DNA of 15,729 bases from Thermoplasmatales archaeon (GTDB lineage: Archaea; Thermoplasmatota; E2; DHVEG-1). Made by a program: the position numbers and the translations under genes. A model generated the notes under the pieces. That model was not told where the DNA came from. It ran no database searches and saw only the letters and a list, made by a program, of their open reading frames with translations. Positions within the stretch are counted from its first letter, which is position 1. Every line of letters begins with the position of its first letter. The stretch spans positions 1 to 15,729 of the forward strand of contig JAGMDE010000046.1 of NCBI GenBank assembly GCA_023128855.1, written 5' to 3'. Below, piece by piece: positions 7,682 through 15,500 of the stretch.

Positions 7682-7704
7682 ATTTTAACATCTCACATTA
7701 TTTA

Positions 7705-7740
7705 TTATATACTGTGTAGGCTGTGTAAATATTTAAATTT
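7705..7740 (-). promoter_or_regulatory. Promoter/operator-like region of VapBC copy 2
   Basis: On the minus strand this region reads TTTAAATATTT, then TACACAG twice as a direct repeat (TACACAGCCTACACAG), then TATATAAT. The direct repeat lies between the TATA-like box and the start, where an autorepressor would bind. Its CCTACACAGT (7711-7720, minus strand) also occurs at the head of repeat clusters 2 and 3. Operator function is inference. Confidence 0.4.
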
Positions 7741-7844
7741 ATCGCTTTTTAGACTCGATTTTGATATATTACAATCTTTTTTTACATATCTAACATGGTA
7801 GAAACAGAGATTGGATAACAACCACACAACACAACAAAACCACA

Positions 7845-8013
7845 CACCTACACAGTCTCTTCCCAAATCCATGACCCAAGCCTCTCAGTTTCTCCTTAAA
7901 AACAGGCAATTCAACATATTTTAGTCTCTTCCAATATATGTGACCTAAGATAAAAATCTCTCCAAAAACGACTTCCCAAATCCGAGACCCAAAATATTTC
8001 CCACATTCGTAAT
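7845..8013. repeat. Degenerate 21-bp repeat cluster 3
   Basis: Clear copies are 7855-7875 (GTCTC TTCCCAAATCC ATGAC) and 7924-7944 (GTCTC TTCCAATATAT GTGAC). 7968-7988 has a perfect core and right half (TTCCCAAATCCGAGAC) but a poor left half, and 7997-8013 is a core-only copy. The stretch is a shortened relative of cluster 1: the first copy with its CACCTACACA lead and the block from TTTTAGTCTCTT to the final TTTCCCA match, while the middle of cluster 1 is missing. It is flanked by a C/A-rich stretch (7817-7850) and lies about 65 bases upstream of the plus-strand mntA. Confidence 0.7.
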
Positions 8014-8044
8014 AGTAAAAACTGAATGTATCCTTGGAGTTGCA

Positions 8045-8052
8045 TTTAAATA
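8045..8052 (+). promoter_or_regulatory. TATA-like box of MntA-HepT module 2
   Basis: TTTAAATA lies 24-31 bases before the ATG at 8077, with no purine-rich ribosome site between. The spacing would put the transcript start at or next to the start codon, suggesting a leaderless mRNA. Repeat cluster 3 ends about 30 bases further upstream. Confidence 0.4.
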
Positions 8053-8076
8053 CAGAAACGGTATTGAGCAATATAT

Positions 8077-8466
8077 ATGGTTAATTCAAAAGAAGATATT
8101 CGTTCTGTTGTCAATCGGATAAAAAAACTTGGTGGAAAAAAAGTAAAATTTATAATTCTATTTGGCTCTGCCGCTGAAGGCAATCAAACACCTTTATCTG
8201 ATATAGACCTAGCTGTTTATTATGAGGGACCCAAAGGAGAACGTTTCAGATTTAGAATGAAAATCCTCGGCAGAGTTAGTGATAAGTTTGATATTCAAAC
8301 CTTCCAAGACTTGCCTTTATATATACAACAAGAGGTTCTCAGCGGAAAGATTCTTTACTATGATGAAAGTAGATTTTTATATGAAATGATACGTAGAACA
8401 AGCAGGGATTTTGATGAATTCAAATACAAGTTTTATGATTATATTAGAGGTGGAGTGATCGCATGA
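8077..8466 (+). CDS. mntA: MntA-like nucleotidyltransferase antitoxin, second module
   Basis: This 129-residue protein has the nucleotidyltransferase signature GS-x10-D-x-D at G30-S31, D42 and D44 (GSAAEGNQTPLSDID), and a third carboxylate D72 in KFDIQTF. It is longer than the MntA at 5007-5306, with a C-terminal extension (YYDESRFLYEMIRRTSRDF) typical of the MNT subgroup paired with larger HepT partners. It overlaps the following HEPN gene by four bases. It is expected to adenylylate and silence that partner. It is clearly a different lineage from the minus-strand module and was probably gained independently. Confidence 0.88.
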   Translation: MVNSKEDIRSVVNRIKKLGGKKVKFIILFGSAAEGNQTPLSDIDLAVYYEGPKGERFRFRMKILGRVSDKFDIQTFQDLPLYIQQEVLSGKILYYDESRFLYEMIRRTSRDFDEFKYKFYDYIRGGVIA

Positions 8467-8882
8467 GAAATGACATTATAAAAACAAAGATAAAAGAGAT
8501 GGAGGAAAGCCTCAAACTAGTAGAAAAATATCTGCCAGGCAGTTTTAAAGAATTTTCAAATTTAGAGCTTGTCAAGGATGGGATATATAAAAGGTTAGAG
8601 TTTTGTATTGAGAACATGTTTGATATTTGCGCTGTGATAAATACTGATCTTGAACTTGGAATCCCAGAAAGCGATGAAAATATTGTAGACAATCTAATAA
8701 GAAACAAAGTCATAAATGACAGATTAGGAGAGAAATTAAAATCTATGAGAGGGTTTAGAAATATCCTTGTTCATCGCTATGGTAGAATCAATGACGAATT
8801 AGCCTTTGAGATTATGAGCGAACATCTCCAAGATTTCTATGATTTTATCGAAAAAATAGAGAATTTTATCCAACAGAAATAA
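8463..8882 (+). CDS. hepT: HepT-like HEPN toxin, second module
   Basis: This 139-residue helical protein carries the HEPN motif R99-x4-H104-x-Y106 (RNILVHRY), with all catalytic and modification residues present. The ATG overlaps the stop of mntA, so the two are translationally coupled. The N-terminal helix (KTKIKEMEESLKLVEKYLPG) and the region around LEFCIENMFDICAVI match the longer HepT subgroup and differ from the toxin at 4669-5010. RNase activity is inferred from the family. The stretch after its stop (8883-9026) holds no gene I can support. Confidence 0.9.
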   Translation: MRNDIIKTKIKEMEESLKLVEKYLPGSFKEFSNLELVKDGIYKRLEFCIENMFDICAVINTDLELGIPESDENIVDNLIRNKVINDRLGEKLKSMRGFRNILVHRYGRINDELAFEIMSEHLQDFYDFIEKIENFIQQK

Positions 8883-9026
8883 TTATAAACATATCGCATT
8901 CTCTGAGAGCAAGACTAATAAGGCTACTCTATCGCTTTTATACAAAAGTAAATAAAAGTATACTCTTTGAATTATAAAAAAAATATCTGACGATTGCAAC
9001 CTGCCCTAAGATAATCTTCTTCTCTT

Positions 9027-9176
9027 TCAGACAAACAACTCCTAAAATAATCAGGCAACTAATATCTAATAATGAACGAAGAAGACAAATACCTTTTCGA
9101 ATTAAACATACCAAATAATTACAACAAAATTGAATTTGTTGCAGAAGGGTACTACATCGAACATTACAATGATTAA
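9027..9176 (+). pseudogene. Decayed copy of the surface-protein tail domain
   Basis: Read in one frame, this gives SDKQLLK, a stop, SGN, a stop, YLIMNEEDKYLFELNIPNN and YNKIEFVAEGYYIEHYND. It aligns over its whole length with the end of the large surface protein (QTNKQLLKHSDNHYLILKEG, then DEYILEFVIPDN and HKIEFAAEGYYIEH at about 3876-4016). The two in-frame TAA codons (9048-9050 and 9060-9062) and the missing upstream part show it is dead; a 34-codon ORF from the ATG at 9072 is only its surviving end. Unlike the intact locus, no AbrB gene follows, but a repeat cluster does. Confidence 0.85.
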
Positions 9177-9194
9177 CCGTCGAAACACTACATC

Positions 9195-9247
9195 CCCTCA
9201 GTCTCTTCCCAAATATGAAACCTAAACCTCTCTAAAATCTATGCTCT
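9195..9247. repeat. Degenerate 21-bp repeat cluster 4
   Basis: One clear copy lies at 9201-9221 (GTCTC TTCCCAAATAT GAAAC), with a much weaker second copy near 9226-9247. It starts about 20 bases after the stop of the dead surface-protein tail, so the order tail then repeat matches region 1, with the AbrB gene missing between. Confidence 0.55.
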
Positions 9248-9503
9248 ATGTCAATGAAAAAGCAGTTTACTTTAATTCAAGAAATTGAAATGATGATTAA
9301 AGATTAGTAAACATAAACAAAGGGCAAAATATCTGGTTTGAATAAACACTTGTTCCAATACAATGACAAATACAATTACTTTTATTACTTACGACAGCAA
9401 ACAATCACGGTCGTAAAGAAAACATAACATTAGAACCTTCTTTTAGCATAAATATAATATATCCAAAAATATATACGTAGTTGCAATTGGGATGGGATGA
9501 TGC
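9248..9503 (+). other. Gene-free spacer with probable promoter of the signal peptidase operon
   Basis: No intact gene is visible here. Short stretches around 9318-9450 read like broken surface-protein sequence in more than one frame (for example TTANNHGRKENITLEPSFS), but the similarity is too weak to call a pseudogene. AT-rich TATA-like sequence at about 9449-9475 is the likely promoter of the gene starting near 9504. GGGATGATGC just before that start is a weak ribosome-site candidate. Confidence 0.4.
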
Positions 9504-11243
9504 ATTAAAGTACAGATAAAATCAATTTTAGGTAACATTATTTTCCTAGCAGCTTTACTCTTAATCATAGCTCGTTTCTTAACAGTCTGGACTGGAATAC
9601 CATTCCCAATAGATCTTGTAACGTCTGACTCAATGAGCCCAGCACTAATGGAAGGTGATATTGTAGCGTGGACTCCAACAAATATTGAAGATGTAAGGGC
9701 TGGAGATGTCATAGTTTTTAAAAGTGAAATACACTGGCCAGATGAAAAGATATTAGTCCACAGAGTATCAAAAATAGAGACAACACGTAGTGGCAGAATT
9801 TTATTAGAAACAAAAGGAGATAATAACGAGTATACAGACCAAGCAGGACCTCATATACCTGAGCCATATATAAGAGAAAGTAATCTGATGGGGAAGGTAT
9901 TATCTATAGGCCAACAGCCATTAAAAATACCATTTATTGGTTATATTGGGCTTTGGATAAACCAAGGATTAAATATGATATCGCAGCCCTCATCATCAAA
10001 GGAATCCGTTAGCTACGCAGGTATCTTTGCACCATTAACAATTTCTATTGTACTATTAGTAGTTTTAATATTTATGTTACCTGAAAAAGCAACAACTATC
10101 AAAGAAAAGATACATTTGAATATATTTGGACGTAAACCACTGAAAATAAAAAGAACGTTGATCGCTTTTTTAGTTGCTTATATTGTTTTTTTATCTGTTA
10201 TACACGTTTTTGCTTATGACTCAACAACAGGATCAGTTGGGATTAATGAGGATAGTCCAAGCAGTGGTTTAAATTTTGGAAGAATCAATCCGGGTACTGA
10301 ATCAGTTCCAAAAAGTTTGCCTTTAATAAACCCGGGTACTATGCCAGTAAAAGGTGTAATTTTTGGCAATGGAGAACTAAATAATTATGTTTCCGGGCAG
10401 GTTTTTATATTAGAGAGAGGAGAAGAAAAATCAGCTACAGTAAAAGCAATAGCTCCAAATGGATCAATAACCGGAGCATATTCAGGTGATGTAATGATAT
10501 TTTCCTCTCCATTTTGGCTTATATTCCCAGATGAGTTTATCCAAGGTATACTTAATTGGAATACTGAAGCGACCGTATTCATACTTGATTTCTTATCCGC
10601 TCTGATTTTAACATCCATTACTATGTTTATGCTGATATCAATAACTTTTGCAGGAGATCAAATCAGTAATTGGTTGGTAGATAAATCTTGGCGTCACCCA
10701 TCTAGGTTGATAATTAAAGGGAAAACTGTTAAAAAAGTAGCTTTTGTAAAAAGTAAAGTAAAAAATACTGTTGGAAGAGGTATAGGGAGCATTATAAACA
10801 CAGATCTTACTGAAATTAAATTTAAAGAGAAGGTTTCAGAATATGCAAAAAAACCAGTGATAGCTTCATTAGTAATTATGCCAATAATATTCATTCTAGA
10901 AGACAAAGTGCTAGCAATGCTTATTGCAGTTCTGATAGCTGGGGTTTTAGCTTATTTTATAAGCTGTAAAATAAGAAATAAAATCATATTAACTACTTTT
11001 ATAGTAATGTCACTTGCCATAACTCATATGCTGATAACATCAAACATAATAATAATATCACAAAAACATACAATTTTGGAGGCGATGGCACTCTCAGTAG
11101 GGGCATTTGGCATATATTTACTACTTTTAGTAGTATTATTAGTACCATTTGCATTAATCTCCTGGGGCTTAACTCGTTTTATCCGAAATCTTAAAGAACG
11201 GAAAGACCCATTACTCTCATTGGAGGGAAGCTGTGATCTATAG
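9504..11243 (+). CDS. Archaeal signal peptidase I (S26B-type) fused to a multi-spanning membrane region
   Basis: From 9504 the frame encodes 579 residues. A membrane anchor (about residues 8-30) is followed by the signal peptidase core: catalytic Ser43 in TSDSMSP, His86 in LVHRV (His in place of the bacterial Lys) and the Asp of KGDNN (106). These are the Ser-His-Asp signature of archaeal/ER enzymes that cleave signal peptides outside the membrane. The first ATG (9633) lies just after the catalytic serine, so it cannot be the start. The frame opens at 9501 with an ATT at 9504 as the earliest usable codon, and ATGATG at 9497-9502 is one base out of frame. After the core come two membrane segments (about 174-192, 218-238), an outer beta-type domain (about 240-335, INPGT repeated) and about five more segments to residue 555. 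Ordinary archaeal enzymes are far shorter. The PRC-barrel gene follows after 22 bases. Confidence 0.85.
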   Translation: MKVQIKSILGNIIFLAALLLIIARFLTVWTGIPFPIDLVTSDSMSPALMEGDIVAWTPTNIEDVRAGDVIVFKSEIHWPDEKILVHRVSKIETTRSGRILLETKGDNNEYTDQAGPHIPEPYIRESNLMGKVLSIGQQPLKIPFIGYIGLWINQGLNMISQPSSSKESVSYAGIFAPLTISIVLLVVLIFMLPEKATTIKEKIHLNIFGRKPLKIKRTLIAFLVAYIVFLSVIHVFAYDSTTGSVGINEDSPSSGLNFGRINPGTESVPKSLPLINPGTMPVKGVIFGNGELNNYVSGQVFILERGEEKSATVKAIAPNGSITGAYSGDVMIFSSPFWLIFPDEFIQGILNWNTEATVFILDFLSALILTSITMFMLISITFAGDQISNWLVDKSWRHPSRLIIKGKTVKKVAFVKSKVKNTVGRGIGSIINTDLTEIKFKEKVSEYAKKPVIASLVIMPIIFILEDKVLAMLIAVLIAGVLAYFISCKIRNKIILTTFIVMSLAITHMLITSNIIIISQKHTILEAMALSVGAFGIYLLLLVVLLVPFALISWGLTRFIRNLKERKDPLLSLEGSCDL

Positions 11244-11248
11244 ACCCT

Positions 11249-11254
11249 GGAGGG
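11249..11254 (+). promoter_or_regulatory. Ribosome binding site of the PRC-barrel gene
   Basis: GGAGGG lies 11 bases before the ATG at 11266, just after the stop of the signal peptidase gene, with a second GAGG directly before the ATG. It is the best Shine-Dalgarno match in the window and supports both this start and translation from a shared transcript. Confidence 0.6.
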
Positions 11255-11265
11255 AGAGATAGAGG

Positions 11266-12447
11266 ATGTCTATTTTTAAAAGAACTAAGGCATCTCCAGA
11301 TAAGGATACTAAAGAGTCAAAAGATAGTAAAAAAGAAAAGGGATCTAATGAGCCTAAAGTAATAAAGAAAACAAAAATCGGTTTTAGATCCAAAAAGAAG
11401 GAAAAACTTAAAAAAGATACATCTCAACAATCCAAAAAAGAGGAAGAAACTAGTGTAGAAATTGAACAAGAAGGATTTGAAATTGAAAACACTGATACCC
11501 CTGAACAAAAAAGTGAAATTAATACTGATGAGATAGAAGCTCTTCCTGATGAAATAATTGGTGACGAAGGATCAGATACTCTAAAAAAAGAAACACAATG
11601 GACTTCTAGCAAAAAAAAGAAGAAGAGAATTATTACGACAGATATGAAAGGAAAACCAGTCTTCCTTGAAGATACAGGTGAAAAACTTGGCATAGTTTTT
11701 GATATGATTTTAGATGGGGAAAAGAAAATTGTCGGATACAAAATTAAAGATCAAAAATCTGAATCAGTTTTGTCTTTCCCAATTGATCAGTTTGATCAAA
11801 CTAAAGATGGATTGATATTTTTACAAAGCTGGTATATCAACGCATTAAAAACTTTAGAGAAGTTGGAATTCAAGGAGAGAGTATCTCCAGAGCTTACAAC
11901 ACTCATTACTGATGATACTATCTCTAATGAAGAGCTATATAACATATTTGTAAAACATGATGACCAAATGGCAAATTACATCGAGGAAGCTGTATCGCTT
12001 AAAGAACTCCTATATAAGCGTCTAAAAGCGTTGGAAAAACAGCGTCTAGCATTAAAAGACAGCTTAATGGACCTAACAGAAAAAAGATTAATAAAAGATA
12101 TTGATAGAAGGGAGTTTTCTGAGGATGTAATGGCACACCGACGTAAGGTAAACGTGCTCGATGTTAATATTAATAAATGTAAAGAGTTGATAAAACGATT
12201 AGATTCTACATCTTTTGGAAAACTTGGCAAACATATCATAACTCATACAGATGCAGAGAATGAATATCAATATTTAAAAACCCGCGATAGCAACAAAACT
12301 GAAAGTAATTTATTTATGGCTGATCAAATTGAAAATCCCTATAAACAAAAATACGATAATATGAAAGTCCGTTATGAGCAATTAACCGAGGATTATAACG
12401 AATTAAAATCAGCTGTAGAAAAATTAATTTCTAAAGGCGAACTATAG
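11266..12447 (+). CDS. PRC-barrel domain protein with charged N-terminus and coiled coils
   Basis: This 393-residue cytoplasmic protein has no signal peptide or membrane segment. Residues 1-120 are a low-complexity Lys/Glu/Ser region, probably disordered. Residues about 122-190 form a PRC-barrel: KPVFLEDTGEKLGIVFDMIL, a turn, KKIVGYKIKD and LSFPIDQF. Residues about 235-312 are coiled coil (LKALEKQRLALKDSLMDLTE), and a second coil covers 360-390. PRC-barrels mediate protein contacts in photosynthetic reaction centres, RNA processing and archaeal cell division; CdvA and the CdpB proteins are examples, and CdvA also joins the barrel to a coiled coil. I do not claim it is CdvA: the barrel is central, not N-terminal, and no ESCRT partner gene is seen. 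Tight spacing places it in one operon with the signal peptidase and the PAS/coiled-coil gene. Confidence 0.75.
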   Translation: MSIFKRTKASPDKDTKESKDSKKEKGSNEPKVIKKTKIGFRSKKKEKLKKDTSQQSKKEEETSVEIEQEGFEIENTDTPEQKSEINTDEIEALPDEIIGDEGSDTLKKETQWTSSKKKKKRIITTDMKGKPVFLEDTGEKLGIVFDMILDGEKKIVGYKIKDQKSESVLSFPIDQFDQTKDGLIFLQSWYINALKTLEKLEFKERVSPELTTLITDDTISNEELYNIFVKHDDQMANYIEEAVSLKELLYKRLKALEKQRLALKDSLMDLTEKRLIKDIDRREFSEDVMAHRRKVNVLDVNINKCKELIKRLDSTSFGKLGKHIITHTDAENEYQYLKTRDSNKTESNLFMADQIENPYKQKYDNMKVRYEQLTEDYNELKSAVEKLISKGEL

Positions 12448-12477
12448 AGAAAGACAACTGGATTAAATCCGGGGAGA

Positions 12478-12507
12478 ATGGAAGATCGATATAGATTAAA
12501 GATCTGA
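12478..12507 (+). other. Nine-codon leader ORF before the PAS/coiled-coil gene
   Basis: ATG at 12478, just after GGGGAG, reads MEDRYRLKI and ends at TGA, followed at once by TAA. The stop lies five bases before the ATG of the PAS gene, which has no clear ribosome site of its own. It could couple translation from the PRC-barrel gene to the PAS gene. The purine-rich site is only one base from the ATG, closer than normal, so chance is quite possible. Confidence 0.25.
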
Positions 12508-12512
12508 TAAAG

Positions 12513-15500
12513 ATGAAAGGAAAGGAGAGAAATAACCTAGATGAACAGTCTAATTCTTTTTATTTAGATAGCGATGAGCCTATCTTTATTATAGATAAAA
12601 GAGGAAAGATTATTGATACAAATGAGATTTTTTGTAAAAAAGTAGGTTTTACTAGAAAAGAAATAATAGGTAATTTCTTACAGGATTCAGATTTTTTAAC
12701 ACAAGATTCACGTAAACAAGCAATGTATAGACAGATAGCCAAATTAATTGGAAAAGAAACACCATTTTACAGCTTAGACGTTAAAACAAAGAAAGGAGAT
12801 AGTTTAGCATTTGATATTGAAACAAAGTTGTATTTTAAGGAGGGTGAAGTTGCTGGTGAAATTGGTATTGTAAAAGATATTAGCACAAATAAAAAAACTA
12901 AACCAAAAAAGAATAGCGTTCAAACAAAGAGGGAAGAAAAACAACTTGACTCCATGAGAATGGAGGCTTTAAAGTTGTCACAAAATTTTGAAGTGAAAAG
13001 CGAAGAAGCAAGGACAATGCAATTTGAACTTGAGAAAAAACAACAACAGATAAGGTTACTTGAACAAGAAATCAATGATTTGAAAAGTGAACTTAGAAAC
13101 AATCATTGGCAAAATGGTGAAGGAACTTATAAGTTTAAACAACTGCAAACAGAGAAGAATAATTTACAAAGAGAACTTCAGGAAAAAAATAGTAATATAA
13201 GCAGCTTAAAAGTCGATTTAGAACAAAAACAACAAAAAATCGATGAATTACAAAGAGAACTTAGAAACAAACAATGGGGAATTGATGAAGAAAAACATAA
13301 GTTAAAACAGTTACAAACAGAAAGAGAAAACGTACAAAATGAGTCAAAAACGACAAAAACAGAATTAGAAAATAAAGAACAGGAATTAAAAAAATTACAG
13401 ATAGAGTTACAAACCAAAACACAAGAATTAGAACAAAACCAAAAACAACTAAACCAACTACAAACAGAATTGCAGGATAGACTTAAAGATATAGAGTACA
13501 GAAATAAAGAACTAGACAAGTTAAAAGACGAAATAGAGCAGAACAAAAAAGAACAACAAAATACAACTGAACAATTAGAGCAAAATAAACATCAAATAAC
13601 AGAATTAGAAACAGACCTACAAACAAGAAACGAAATAATAAACCAAATCAAACAACAACTAACAGAAAAACAAACAACAATCGTAGAAAAAACAAACCTA
13701 AACGAACAACTAGAAACACAACTAAACACAAAAGAACAAAACATACAACAACTACAAACAGAACTAAACATAAAAGATGAGGATATAGAGAAATTAAAAA
13801 AAGAGTTAGAATACAGATACAAGCATACAACAGAATTACAAGCAGAACTAAGCCGTAGAAAAGGAGAACTTGTAACATTAAATGAAGATTTAGACATAAA
13901 GGGTAATGATTTACGTATTAGTAAACTCGAGCAAGAAAATATTACTAATGAAATAAACCAAATAAAAGCAGTCCTAGACGAGAAAGAGAAAGGAATTGAA
14001 CATCTAAATTCAGAGTTAGAAAATAAAAATAATCTAATCGACCAAATGCAAACGGAGATTCAGAAAAAAGAGGAAGAAATAAGATTAAAATGTGAAGAAG
14101 TAGAAAATGTTAAAGAAGAATTATTGGTCAGCCATATAGGGTTGACTAATAAAAATGAAATAATTGATAAATTAAATTCTGAACTGGAAAGTAAAAAAGA
14201 AAACTTAAGACCTTTTGAAGAAGAACTAAAAGAGAAAAATAAAAAGATTGCTGATTTAGAATCTGAAATAGAAAAAAGACAACATAATATTATAGGTTTG
14301 CAGGAAGAATTAGAAACAATTGAAAATGATTTATTAACTGGAAATAAAATAATTGATAATATCACCAAACAGCTATCAGAAACACAGACGAAAATAATAG
14401 AAAAAACAAGCCTAGCAGGCGAACTTGAAATTGAACTGGGCACAAAAGAACAAGATATACAACAACTACAAACAGAACTAGAGGAAAGACACAAAAATAT
14501 AGATTTTATAAATAAAGAGTTAGACCAACTGCATAATGAAATAGTTCAAAATCAAATAGAATTGCAAACAATAAGAGGAGATTTGGATAATAAAAACGAA
14601 GAACTTGAAAAACTGAAATCTGAACTTGAAAAGAAAGATGAAGAACTTGAAGCAAGAGGAAACATAATCGGAGATATTAGTAAACAACTAAACATAGGAC
14701 TTAGTCAATTAATTGAAAAAGCTAATTTTGTAGATATAATAAATAAAGACCTTGAAAAAACTACAGCATCATTAAACTTAAAAGAAGAAAACATGCAACA
14801 ACTGCAAACAGAGTTGCATGAAAGATTTAAAGATCTTGAATTCAGAAATGATAAACTAAATCAATTAGAGAACCAGTTAGAGCAGCAACAATATGAAATT
14901 GAAAAAGTAAACGAATTGAAAGCAGAGCTTTATACTAAAACCGAAGAGTTAAATCAAAATCAACAAACCCTTAGAGAATTACAATCCGAACTAGAAAGTA
15001 AACAAGAACAACTGATTTTAAATGATACAAAGCTTGATCAGAAAAGAGAAGAGCTTACTGATTTATGTGATACGTTAAACAATATTAATTCTGAATTAAA
15101 AACTCGTAAAGAAATAACTGAAGATCTTACAAATAAACTAGTAACAAATCAAACAGATCTAGAAGAGAAAACAAATATGATAAAATCGCTAAAAAGAGAT
15201 TTAGAAAACACGAAGCAAGAATTAGGTTTAAGAAATGAAGAAGTAGGAATAATGAAACAAGTTTTAGGTGAGAAAACAGAAATTGTTAGTCAGCTAGAAT
15301 CTAAACTTGAAATTAGTGAAGGAGACCTTGAATCAACAATAGCTGAGTTAGATATTAGAAACAAAATAATTGAGGAAATTGGTGAACAATTTACAGAAAG
15401 TCAGGTTAAAATCGTAACCGAAGGAGTAATCCCTCAAGAAAGTATAATGAAAAATCCAGAAAAAAGTGAAGATATCGCAGTAATAAAGGAATTTGACTGG

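Noticed and set aside
7790..8071. Minus-strand ORF of 93 residues across repeat cluster 3
   Set aside because: It lies antisense to the repeats, has Cys/Val-rich shadow-like composition and no start signal, and it covers the promoter of the mntA gene.
4285..9247. CRISPR array
   Set aside because: Copies are degenerate, spacers differ widely in length, and no cas gene is present.
9318..9450. Further surface-protein pseudogene before the signal peptidase
   Set aside because: Only short, frame-switching stretches resemble such proteins; there is no confident alignment to the intact gene.
11266..12447. CdvA identity for the PRC-barrel protein
   Set aside because: The barrel is central behind a 120-residue disordered region, and no ESCRT-III or Vps4 gene is nearby; general similarity of layout is not enough.
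13178..14494. Several minus-strand Ser/Cys/Phe-rich ORFs
   Set aside because: They are mirror frames of the Glu/Lys/Gln-rich coiled coil and have no domain pattern.
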